12,182 nt of DNA from Lunasporangiospora selenospora (lineage: Eukaryota > Mortierellomycota > Mortierellomycetes > Mortierellales > Mortierellaceae), in assembly GCA_015680635.1 (NCBI GenBank), contig JAABOA010000710.1:1-12182 (forward strand), in the 5' to 3' direction. Below, one piece after another: positions 1-8,044 of this stretch. The notes beneath the pieces were generated by a model. The model had not been told where the DNA came from and did no database searches. It saw nothing but the letters and a program-made list of their open reading frames with translations. Within the stretch, counting starts at the first letter, position 1. Every line of letters begins with the position of its first letter. The translations under genes and the position numbers were made by a program.

Positions 1-86
1 TTCTCCTTCAACTACTCTACTGCTGGGACTCCTTTCTGGTCTCTCGAGAACAGCTCACCCACACACACACAAAAAAGCGCGCACTG
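1..86 (+). promoter_or_regulatory. 5' leader / proximal upstream region of DBP10
   Basis: This is the stretch before the DBP10 start codon. It is pyrimidine-rich at the left (about 1-45) and has a short CA run at about 60-71 followed by six A's. No upstream ATG precedes the chosen start on this strand, so the ATG at 87 is the first one available. The window begins too close to the gene to show a full promoter. Confidence 0.4.
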
Positions 87-3000
87 ATGGCAAAATTCGC
101 TGAAGCCAAAGCTACCAAGGGGACAAAGGCAGCGAGGCCTTCGGGATCCGTCAAGGGTAGCAGGGGCAACAAAGGAGGACACTACCAGAAAAAAGGAAGC
201 AAGAAAGATGACCAAGAGGATGTCTCGGATTTCGAAGAGGTCGCCATGAGTGACTCCGATGACGACATGGACATTCTAGATTCACTTGTCCCCAAGAAGA
301 AGCCTTCGGTTGCTGGAATGGACCTGGATGACCTGATGGGTGGGAGCATCGAGGAAGAAGAAGATTTTATTGCACGGGCTAATATGGTGAGTCTCAGTAC
401 CCCTTTCTTGCATGCTTGCCACAATCGTTTCGACCACTCAAGGTATGAAGCATAGCCTCGTCTAATGTAAATACCATCAATGCCTCTCCCGTTGGTATTG
501 TGTAGGCAGCAAACAAGAAGCATAAAAAGTCAGGCGGATTTCAGTCTATGGGTATGTCAAGCAATTCCAAGAGCTCGCGTATACCCCAAACTGTCAGATC
601 AAATCTATTAACAAATGACATAATTCCTGTTGTGTTAGGTTTGAGTTACCCTGTCTATAAGGCTATCATCCAAAAGGGATTCAAAGTACCAACGCCAATT
701 CAGCGCAAGTGTATTCCTCTGATCATGGAAGGTGGCGATGTAGTCGGTATGGCTCGTACAGGATCAGGAAAGACTGCAGCATTCTTGATCCCTATGTTGG
801 AAAAGCTTAAGACACACTCTGCAAAGGTCGGCGCCCGCGCGGTTATCATGTCTCCTTCTCGCGAGTTGGCAATGCAGACGCAAAAGGTCTGCAAAGAACT
901 GTGCAAGTACACCGATATGAGGAGTTGTATTCTTGTCGGAGGTGACAGTCTTGAGGATCAGTTTGCTATGTTGGCGGCCAATCCAGATATGTATGTACCA
1001 CTCCAACTGCATGCTCTATGCTGCTGTGATACCTCAGGAATCATCACATCGATATTAACGACTTGGTTAATTTTACTTGAACATGAAATAGTCTCATTGC
1101 AACTCCAGGCCGTCTCTTGCATTTAATTGTTGAGATGGAGTTGGATCTGAAGAGCGTTCAGTACATTTGTTTTGATGAAGCTGATCGGTAAGCAACCATG
1201 CCTGTCTATTTCCTCTCCTGACTATCGTTTAAGTAGGAGGCAGAGTTGAAAGTTGGAGAGTCTAACGGAGTATTTGTCCTGCAATATCTCAACTTGTTAT
1301 AGTTTGTTCGAAATGGGATTTGAGGTCCAATTGCACGAGATTTTGCAGAGGCTGCCATCGTCTCGCCAGACACTTCTCTTTTCAGCCACACTTCCAAAGC
1401 TTTTGGTTGATTTTGCCAAAGCGGGTCTTCAGGAACCGACGCTTGTGCGTTTGGATGTAGACACCAAGATCAGTAAAGACCTTGAGGTGAGGATGATGTT
1501 AAATGTCAATCTTTACGTGTAAGACAAACTCTGTTCTATTATAATTGCCCACTAACAAACTGAGTATTGTTTATCTCTTGGTGAATCGGTATGGTACCTA
1601 GATGGCATTCTTCAGCGTGAAGCAGCTGGACAAGGAAGCAGCCCTTTTGACATTGCTTCGTGATGTTATCAAGCTACCTATGAATACAGGACTCAAGTAC
1701 GATCGCGACGAGTATGCCGACAGTAACTCAAAGAAGCGTAAACGTGTATCCAAGGAGGAGTCCTCGGCTGCAACGGAGCATCAAACTATTGTGTTTGTCT
1801 CAACAAAGCATCACGTTGAGTACATCTTCCATATCTTGGAAAAAGCCGGCTATCGGGTCTCATATATCTACGGTTCTCTCGATCAGACAGCACGTAAGAC
1901 TCAGATTGACCGCTTCCGGAGAGGCTACACAAATCTACTTGTCGTCACAGATGTCGCAGCGCGTGGTATTGATATCCCAGTTCTTGAGAACGTCATCAAC
2001 TACGATTTTGTCGACAACTCCAAGGTCTTTATTCACCGTGTCGGACGAACAGCCAGAGCTGGTAAAAAGGGATGGGCCTACTCACTTGTTACCACGGACG
2101 AGTTGCCATACTTGGTTGACCTACAGTTGTTCCTGGCTCGTAAGTTGACCGTGGGGTCATCAACGTTGTCACAGAATGGTCAACAGGCCGACTACACAAC
2201 GGAGGTTGTCCTTGGTGGTCTACCAGCAAACTTACTTGAGGATGATAGTGAATGGGTTACGAACAACGTTTTGAACGATACAAATCTTGAGGGACTCCGT
2301 GGAGTGTCCGTGAACGGATATCGGCTTTATTGTAAATCTCGTCCTTCTGCTGCTCCAGAGAGCTACAAGAGGGCCAAGGAGATTGCAGAGATGGATCAAT
2401 ATGCAGAGCTGAGCCCTCTCTTTGCAGACACAGTGAACGAGCACGAGAAGCAGCGGGTCAACTTGATCGCATCTATTTCCAACTTCAGACCCGCCGAGAC
2501 AATCTTTGAATTTGGCCAACGTGGCATCAAGGGTGCGACTGTTGCCTCAAATGTTATGAAGACACGTCGTGGTGTGGTCGATAAAGTGATCACGGTGAAC
2601 CGGCAACGCAAGGCTGGTTTGAGCGTTAACTTGTTCCCAAGTGAAAGCAATCAAGCAACAACAGGAGTATCCTCATCAGACGCTGGCGAAAACGAGTCTT
2701 TGTCCTTGGGTCCTGACGCTTCGGAGGCAGACCTTGATAATGTGTTCAAGAGGACAATTGGATTAAACAAGAAGCGCGTAGAGTCTACCTCATCAAAGTC
2801 ATCATTGGGCTCAGCAAACACCAAGAAGAAAGACAAGCCAACCAGTTTTAAGGACGAGGCATTCTACATGTCACACACCCCTCAGGATACAAACACGGAG
2901 CGTGGTTATTCGATGGTCAATACTGCAGGCTCATTCCTGGAGCAAGCTCAGAACGCGACAATGGACATGAATGGAGATGAGCGTGAGACGATGGCTCGAA

Positions 3001-3617
3001 CAAGGAACACTATTCGGTGGGATGCTAAAAAGAAAAAGTTTGTGCGGGGCACAGGTATTGGAGCAGACAACAAAAAGTTGATCACAACCGAATCTGGCAA
3101 CAAGATCTCTGCTTCGTTCAAGTCAGGCCGATTCGCAGATTGGCAACAAAAGACCAAGACCAATCTCCCACGTGCAGGAGAAATGGAGCTTCCTTCATCG
3201 AAAGCAAGTCTTGCAGCCAAGAGGTATCGGCACACCAAGAGCGAAGAAGCCAAGCCTCTCGATCCTCTTTCTATGGGATACGAACGCAAGATCAAACGCG
3301 CCAAGTTCGAAGAGAACCAACAGAAGCAGGAGGGAGGACGTGATGGGGCTGCTGGAGGAAGGGGTGGTAGAGGAGGTAGAGGAGGTAGAGGAGGCCCAGG
3401 AGGCAGAGGGGGCCCAGGAGGCAGAGGAGGAAGAGGGGGCACAGGAGGCAGAGGAGGCAGAGGAGGCAAAGTGCAGTCCGAGCTCAAGAGCTCAACGGTT
3501 ATTGCCAAGGAGCGTTTGGCCAAGGAGCAGAGACGTGAAAAGACAGGCCGTCACAGAGGCTCCAAGTTTACTCGTGGAGGATCTAAAGGTCGCGGACGAG
3601 GTGGGAAGAGACGCTAA
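87..3617 (+). CDS. DBP10: ATP-dependent RNA helicase Dbp10 (DDX54 family), six exons
   Basis: Nucleolar DEAD-box helicase needed for 60S ribosomal subunit assembly (role known from yeast Dbp10 and human DDX54). Exons read by hand: 87-386, 506-551, 639-990, 1092-1187, 1303-1486 and 1602-3617. Every join keeps frame, giving 997 aa, close to the yeast protein. Visible motifs: Q motif PTPIQ near residue 130, motif I ARTGSGKT at 154-161, PSRELA, TPGR, DEAD at 261-264 (split from its following Arg by an intron), SAT at 292-294, motif [10 protein letters not shown] from 442, motif [12 protein letters not shown] at 471-480. The DBP10 C-terminal domain begins near 744 ([11 protein letters not shown]). 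The N-terminus is acidic with basic patches. The tail has an RGG tract (911-948) and ends in a basic run with further RG repeats, typical of nucleolar proteins. The start is the first ATG. Family assignment is very sure; exon edges rest on consensus and frame. Confidence 0.95.
3354..3467 (+). repeat. GGA-rich tandem repeat encoding the RGG tract of Dbp10
   Basis: Degenerate 9-nt units of the type GGAGGYAGA are repeated in frame and encode 38 residues of GGR, with occasional GGP or GGT. RGG tracts bind RNA and are common arginine-methylation targets (known). The opposite strand is open for about 190 codons with a Pro-Leu-rich reading, which is a by-product of this composition. Such repeats vary in copy number by slippage; any change in whole units keeps the frame. 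Confidence 0.85.
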
Positions 3618-3671
3618 AAGTTACCATTACCATTATCCTACAATCTTGCATTTTTCACTCTCGACCATGTC

Positions 3672-3677
3672 AATAAA
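3672..3677 (+). terminator. Poly(A) signal of DBP10
   Basis: A perfect AATAAA lies 55 nt after the DBP10 stop codon on the coding strand. Position and sequence fit a cleavage/polyadenylation signal. Confidence 0.6.
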
Positions 3678-3741
3678 CCAAGAATTCAACTTCATGCACT
3701 TTACTAGAGTACTATGATAATGTTTTTCACAAAGAGTTTGC

Positions 3742-3747
3742 TTTATT
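3742..3747 (-). terminator. Poly(A) signal of the RanBP1 gene
   Basis: TTTATT on the plus strand reads AATAAA on the minus strand, 58 nt beyond the RanBP1 stop codon. It faces the DBP10 signal about 70 bp away, so the two 3' UTRs probably meet or overlap. Confidence 0.6.
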
Positions 3748-3805
3748 GATCCAAAGGGAGAGGGGTTCTTTCCAGTTTTCTAGATAATGAAGAATACAGG
3801 ATGAT

Positions 3806-5343
3806 TTATGCAGACTCATCCTTCTTCTCCTCATCCTTTTCCTCATCCTTCTTCTCATCCTTCTTCTCCTCGGCCTTCTCCTCGGCCTTCTCCTCGGCCT
3901 TCTCCTCAGCCTCCGCTTCAGGCTTCTTGGTCGACGTCTGAGAGTTGGCATCCCGAGCTTTCTCAAAGGCGGCCTTGAACTCGTTGGCGTTGTCAGAGTT
4001 GGCGAATCGGATGGCCAAAGTATGGGGGCCCTCAAACTTCTCCGAGGCATCTGAGGCATCAGTGGCAGTGTTCCAAACCCAAGAGCGGTCCGATCCAATG
4101 TTAGGTGCCAACTTCATATCCGAGGTGACTATCAGGCGTGTCGTTCAAAACAATTGATATTGAAAGGATTAATAAAGCGAGCCCTTGGTTAATAAGCTCC
4201 TTAAATATGCCACGGCGGCAGAGTTGGATTATTGAAAAGGCAACAAACAAATACGTACTATAGTGGTTCGCGCAGATCTTCAAAGTTTGTTCGCGGCGCA
4301 TCAGGACACGGATCTTCTGAGTCTCCTTGTGCTGCATAAGACGCACATCGCCAGTTCCACGTTCCTTCCACTCCTTGTTGTCCTTATCATAGCGGAAGAG
4401 CTTAGCACGCCTACGGTCCAAAATATATATTAAAAATGTTACATGTTAACATGGTTTCCATTGTAAAGCAGTTTTTTTTACACTTGGTACAATGTTCAAA
4501 TCATACATCTTGAAAATAGGGAGCTCATTCTCCTCATGGGTCTTGACCTCGACTGCATTGAGCTTGATGACGGGCTCGAAGTGGGCCTGAGATTCTTCCT
4601 CCTATTAGATATTCATGGGTACGAGTACAAGCAAGATCAGTTTGACTTCTTGGCTTGCCATGAAGAGTAGTCTGGTGTTGACGCTATGGTACGTGCTTGA
4701 TCAAGCGCCGTATAAAAGGATACTCGACTCTCCGTGGAGGTGTCATCCCTAGATTGAGCATGAGCAAAAAAACCAAATCCGGGTCTCAACACACCCGTCG
4801 GGCTTGATGAGAGGCTCAATGGTTCAATTCACAAAAAGCTGGAAGTCTCACTAGAGTACGCGCTTGTTGCCAAGGAGCAACACAAATAACAAAAAACAAG
4901 CGCGCATTTGACCAAGCCAGCCTCGACAAAAGTCCAGTCCAGACCCATATTCCCTTCATGATTCCATGCGGTTAGGGGTCCAACGTTTGTCCTGATGGTC
5001 ATCCAGAGCATGGTAACAATGGCTCTCAACTCAGTGAAGCATCTAGAAGGATGCTATCCTGAAACAGATGCAGTGACCAAAAAGAGATGGCGGCATCTAA
5101 AATAGAAGCACTCGTCTCTCCAAGGGTAATCCTTCTGCCATCCCTTTGCACTCTCTTTCCTTCAATTGCTTTGCTCCATTAACTGCTCAGCAAGGAGCAA
5201 TGTCCGTTGATGCATCCATTTACAAGATGCTCATTCTGGTGAATGCTGCAGCTGATCTGCAGGGAGTCTGCTGTAGACCAAAGGAATGTCGAATGAAGCA
5301 CGGTACTTACGGTGACCTTCTCGATCTCAAAGTTGTCAGACAT
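3806..5343 (-). CDS. Ran-specific GTPase-activating protein cofactor RanBP1 (Yrb1-like), four exons
   Basis: RanBP1 binds Ran-GTP, stimulates RanGAP and releases Ran-GTP from transport receptors in the cytoplasm (known role of yeast Yrb1). Minus-strand exons: 5343-5311, 4601-4507, 4410-4259 and 4128-3806. All joins keep frame and give 200 aa, the usual fungal length. The Ran-binding domain spans roughly residues 15-150: AHFEPVIKL at its start, [19 protein letters not shown], the conserved KICANHYIT joined across the last intron, then GSDRSWVWN and [14 protein letters not shown] Lys/Glu/Asp-rich C-terminal tail of about 35 residues follows, partly built from 12-nt tandem repeats. The ATG at 5343-5341 opens MSDNFEIEK and runs straight into a GTAAGT donor. 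The first exon is only 11 codons and the first intron is 709 nt, so the N-terminus is the least certain part. Family identity is sure. Confidence 0.92.
3864..3911 (-). repeat. Four 12-nt tandem repeats encoding EEKA in the RanBP1 tail
   Basis: The plus strand shows TTCTCCTCGGCC three times and then once with a single change (TTCTCCTCAGCC). On the minus strand the array encodes four EEKA-type units in the charged tail. A more degenerate DEKK/DEEK stretch continues at about 3815-3863. In-frame slippage would change tail length only. Confidence 0.85.
4602..5310 (-). other. Long first intron of the RanBP1 gene (709 nt)
   Basis: The donor GTAAGT directly follows codon 11. The acceptor ends ...CTAATAG, and a CTGAT branch-like site lies about 40 nt upstream with no AG between them. 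The other two introns of this gene are 96 and 130 nt. Two short minus-strand open stretches inside (4637-4819 and 4829-5029) resemble no RanBP1 sequence. I see no repeat or RNA gene in it. A small extra exon that I missed is possible. Confidence 0.6.
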
Positions 5344-5850
5344 GGCGTTGGTGATTGTAAAGTGAAATCGGTGAGTGATGAAAAGCAAAAGTTGTTTGGC
5401 TGGTGGAGAAAAAAAAAGGGTTCGCGTGGTTCAAGAAGAAGTGACAGCGACAGGAAAAATACTCAAACGTCACTGATCCGACGATCAGATGATCGTCGTG
5501 TCATGTGACACATCGGGCAGAGAAGAAACCCACGTTGACAAAAAAGTTCGTGTGCAGGTGGGCTGTAGCCTAATTTTTTTATTAGCATCCCGTTGCTGCA
5601 TAGAGAATGATGATTTCTCAGCCGCAACAGGTGTGCTGGCGTCGGGCGCCGAGTCTCCAAACAACAGTGGGTTACCTGGGTCGTTGGCAGGATGCTCGGT
5701 TCTCGTGCAGGGAGAGATAAAGAGAAAGAAGAGCCTGCTGGAGCGAGGGAGAGACATGCCCGTTGGCTGCATTATCCCTGGCGCCTGGGTAGAGGATGAC
5801 TAGCCCCAAAGGAGGTAGAGCTCACAGGCACACTTCGATTCAGGCTCAGC
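5344..5850. promoter_or_regulatory. Divergent intergenic region between the RanBP1 and membrane-protein genes
   Basis: About 507 nt separate the two outward-facing start codons, so this segment should hold both promoters. It has two abutting dyads near the RanBP1 side (5479-5511) and an A-run at 5410-5417. A plus-strand upstream reading frame (5489-5803) and an ATG at 5796 precede the membrane-protein start. No convincing TATA box or CCAAT box was seen in either direction. Confidence 0.5.
5479..5511. promoter_or_regulatory. Two abutting inverted repeats, possible factor-binding or hairpin site
   Basis: The first dyad has perfect 9-bp arms, CGACGATCA (5479-5487) and TGATCGTCG (5490-5498), around a 2-nt spacer. 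The second shares base 5498 and has 6-bp arms, GTGTCA (5498-5503) and TGACAC (5506-5511), again with a 2-nt spacer. The pair lies about 135-170 bp upstream of the RanBP1 start codon and about 340 bp upstream of the proposed start of the membrane-protein gene. The symmetry is seen directly; a regulatory role is inferred. Confidence 0.5.
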
Positions 5851-7254
5851 ATGCGAAGGATCCCAGGAACAAACAAGGTGATCGCCCACAAACTAAAGTT
5901 GACCTTCTTTCTCTTCCTCCTCCTCCTCCTCCTCCTCCTCCCTCTTCCACCTCCACCTTCCACCTCCTCCCCTCCCCTCTTCCAACCTGTTCATCCTCTG
6001 CTCTCAATGGCCGTTCACTCGCTGTTCGGCCTTCATGATCTGTCTACTCATGCCCAAACGACCGCTACAGCCTCACTGCTGCCCCGGCCGCTATCCGCTG
6101 TCAGCGCCCGGACCAAGCGCCAGCCCAACTGCCGCCGCCGCCACCTCTACTGCTCCGCCGTGCCGCCAGCCCAACTGCCACCAGCGCACGTCCCCGTAGC
6201 CGCCGCCATGCATTGGCCTCTGGAACCCCTGGCAACCAAGGAGCCACTCACCCTGCCAATGACAACAACGACTATAATGATGACAACAACAACAACCACA
6301 CCTTTTCTCACCATTGACCCACCTGGCGCTACCACGTCTGCAACCACCTACTGGTCACGGCCCTCCAATGGACACACAACGCTACCAGACGTATTTCCGA
6401 CCGAAAGTAGCTCTGACTTCAGTACACCTGCCTCCACAGCTGATGCCACACAAGGCCGTTCTTCCAACCAGGCGGATAATATCGTGATGATAGCGTCGAT
6501 GGTTGCTTCAATTGGACTCGTTGTTCTGGGGGTCGGATGCTATCGCTTGCACTTGATGCGCAAACTGGATCGTTCTCGGTCGCAGCCCCAGTCACAACAG
6601 CCAGAGGGGGATCCGACGAACTATCACTACCAACTCAGTCATCCCCACACTAGTGACCAAAGACTCTTTGAATTGGATCCTAGTCATAGCTCAAACTCTC
6701 CATACCTGGACTCTATCTATCTTACCCACCCACCGGAAGCACTACACTTGGGACCCTCAGATCCTCGTACACCTCATCGTCATCGCCATCAATACCAAGT
6801 CTCGACTTTGCCTCCACCTCACGCCAACACATCCATATCGTCTGAGCCAATTCCAATGCAGACATTGGAGAGAACTACAGCCTTGTTGACACAACCACAG
6901 GGTCAATCTTTGCCACCAAACCTTTTGTTACCTGCTTCCCCTGATTTACGCCAACCAACAGGGCCTTTCTTTGCATCGGGACTACCATTGTTTCGGCCAC
7001 AGGATAGGGACAGAGCTTATTGGAGCCACCCAGAATCTGCTCCTCCCACAGGATCGCCTATGCCTATGTCATCCACGTGGTCGCCAAGACCTCCGCCATT
7101 TCCACGGGGGAGAGGCCGAGGTGGTGTAAATATGGGAAGGAGGCGGCCCCCTAGGCGGAATTCTCAAATGGATAGTGGCTTGATGGACGATGAGGATCTG
7201 ATCAGGATTCCTCCCCCGCCTCCTTATGACGGTCACCAAATCTCCAATCCTTGA
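5851..7254 (+). CDS. Unrecognised single-pass membrane protein with PPxY-bearing cytoplasmic tail
   Basis: Single-exon frame of 467 codons; I recognise no family. From the first in-frame ATG the N-terminus looks like a signal peptide: basic residues, then a Phe/Leu run at about 19-32. Next comes a Pro/Ser/Thr-rich region with a Thr-rich patch (138-150), a KR dibasic site at 89-90 that could suit Kex2-type processing, and no N-glycosylation sequon. A clear transmembrane helix lies at about 210-230, followed by basic residues (RLHLMRKLDRSR), which puts the C-terminus in the cytoplasm. The roughly 235-residue tail is rich in Pro, His, Ser and Gln. It has an RG-rich basic patch near 418-436, a PKA-like RRNS (435-438), acidic DDED and PPPPPY at 454-459, a WW-domain ligand. 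Alternative starts are M53 (6007) and M120 (6208, after GCCGCCGCC). No introns are apparent. A cell-surface sensor or ubiquitin-ligase adaptor is speculation. Confidence 0.62.
   Translation: MRRIPGTNKVIAHKLKLTFFLFLLLLLLLLPLPPPPSTSSPPLFQPVHPLLSMAVHSLFGLHDLSTHAQTTATASLLPRPLSAVSARTKRQPNCRRRHLYCSAVPPAQLPPAHVPVAAAMHWPLEPLATKEPLTLPMTTTTIMMTTTTTTPFLTIDPPGATTSATTYWSRPSNGHTTLPDVFPTESSSDFSTPASTADATQGRSSNQADNIVMIASMVASIGLVVLGVGCYRLHLMRKLDRSRSQPQSQQPEGDPTNYHYQLSHPHTSDQRLFELDPSHSSNSPYLDSIYLTHPPEALHLGPSDPRTPHRHRHQYQVSTLPPPHANTSISSEPIPMQTLERTTALLTQPQGQSLPPNLLLPASPDLRQPTGPFFASGLPLFRPQDRDRAYWSHPESAPPTGSPMPMSSTWSPRPPPFPRGRGRGGVNMGRRRPPRRNSQMDSGLMDDEDLIRIPPPPPYDGHQISNP
5915..5942 (+). repeat. (TCC)n microsatellite within the putative signal peptide
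   Basis: About nine TCC units lie in a longer CT-rich tract (about 5903-5993). In the proposed frame they read as consecutive CTC leucine codons, forming the hydrophobic core of the putative signal peptide. The same tract could instead be a CT-rich promoter element of the kind often found just upstream of fungal transcription starts. Confidence 0.8.
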
Positions 7255-7446
7255 CGACATTGCCCAAATTCTGGCATCCTCCTCTCATCGCTCTCACGCT
7301 GGGCATCTAAGCCCTAATACCTCGTTCTCGAAGGATATTCAATCCTCTTGCGGAGCAAACTATCTAATTATTACCCTTGTAATTTTCAGGGATGCCACAT
7401 ACCATGACCATCAAGGCATTCAGCATTGATAATAGAGATTGCTACT

Positions 7447-7452
7447 AATAAA
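7447..7452 (+). terminator. Poly(A) signal of the membrane-protein gene
   Basis: AATAAA on the plus strand, about 193 nt after the stop codon at 7252-7254. It supports transcription of the 5851-7254 frame on this strand. Confidence 0.5.
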
Positions 7453-7551
7453 AGGCGACAGAAGAAGAACAGAATAGTCTATCTCGTGCAGCGGGAAACT
7501 CGATGTTTATTGTCGAACGAATCAAAGATGGAGCATTTCGAGGACAGGATG

Positions 7552-7595
7552 GAAGAGAGAGAGAGGGAGAGAGAGGGAGAAAGGAAAAGAGAGAG
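7552..7595. repeat. GA-rich microsatellite
   Basis: An imperfect (GA)n tract, interrupted by GGG and AAGG, lies about 100 nt beyond the poly(A) signal of the membrane-protein gene. It is a simple sequence with no evidence of function. Confidence 0.8.
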
Positions 7596-7965
7596 CCTTG
7601 CTGTCTTGGAGCATGCAGGATACAGGGGGTGCTGCCATCGCACTACAGCCAAAGAGATCAGAGGGTAATGTCGCAGATGGTCTGGGCGAGATTGTTCCTT
7701 CAGCTCCCTGGCTTTTGGTGTAACACACAAGTGTAGCAGTAGTGTTGCTGAAATTGCTTGATAGAGCGTAAATCAATTGCTTGGCGTGGGAGAAGAAGAG
7801 ACAAGACAAACTTGACGCCGATCTAGTCATGGTCCCTATTCTCACTGCACAAGCATCTGGGTACATATTTGTTGTGCTAGATGGCAAAAAAAGCATGATG
7901 GACATCACATGAACGCTACTCACTTCTAAAGTTTTTCTTCAGTCCCTGTACTCGGGAAGCTACTC

Positions 7966-7971
7966 TTTAAT
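7966..7971 (-). terminator. Possible variant poly(A) signal of the deaminase gene
   Basis: TTTAAT on the plus strand reads ATTAAA on the minus strand, 73 nt beyond the deaminase stop. No perfect AATAAA occurs nearby, so this common variant is the best candidate. Confidence 0.3.
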
Positions 7972-8044
7972 CTCTTTGGGAGACCAACTTAATAATGACT
8001 AATAGGTATTTACTCTTTATCATCTTCGACATTGCTACACGCGT

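Larger units (their letters stand above)
7255..8044. other. Convergent intergenic region with no supported gene
   Basis: This lies between two convergent genes. It contains the likely 3' UTR and AATAAA signal of the membrane-protein gene, a GA-rich microsatellite, and a possible ATTAAA signal for the deaminase. A minus-strand frame of 133 codons (7522-7923) crosses it, but part of that frame is just the microsatellite and no domain is recognisable. Otherwise I see nothing. Confidence 0.5.

Noticed and set aside
2948-3523. Minus-strand open frame of 191 codons with a long Pro-Leu run
   Set aside because: It is antisense to DBP10 exon 6, and its Pro/Leu run is the complement of the RGG-coding repeat. 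No domain is recognisable.
3172-3717. Plus-strand open frame of 181 codons rich in Glu and Ala
   Set aside because: It is the shifted reading of the same GGA-rich DBP10 repeat; the conserved DBP10 frame explains the region.
4637-5029. Short minus-strand frames inside the RanBP1 long intron as possible exons
   Set aside because: Their residues do not resemble any part of RanBP1, and splicing exon 1 straight to 4601 gives a complete protein of normal length.
5146-5508. Plus-strand frame of 120 codons
   Set aside because: It lies antisense to RanBP1 exon 1 and intron 1, shows no domain, and ends with a run that includes the dyad sequence.
7522-7923. Minus-strand frame of 133 codons as a possible gene
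   Set aside because: Part of it is the GA/CT microsatellite read as Ser-Leu repeats. It has no domain or conserved neighbour and lies in a convergent gap.
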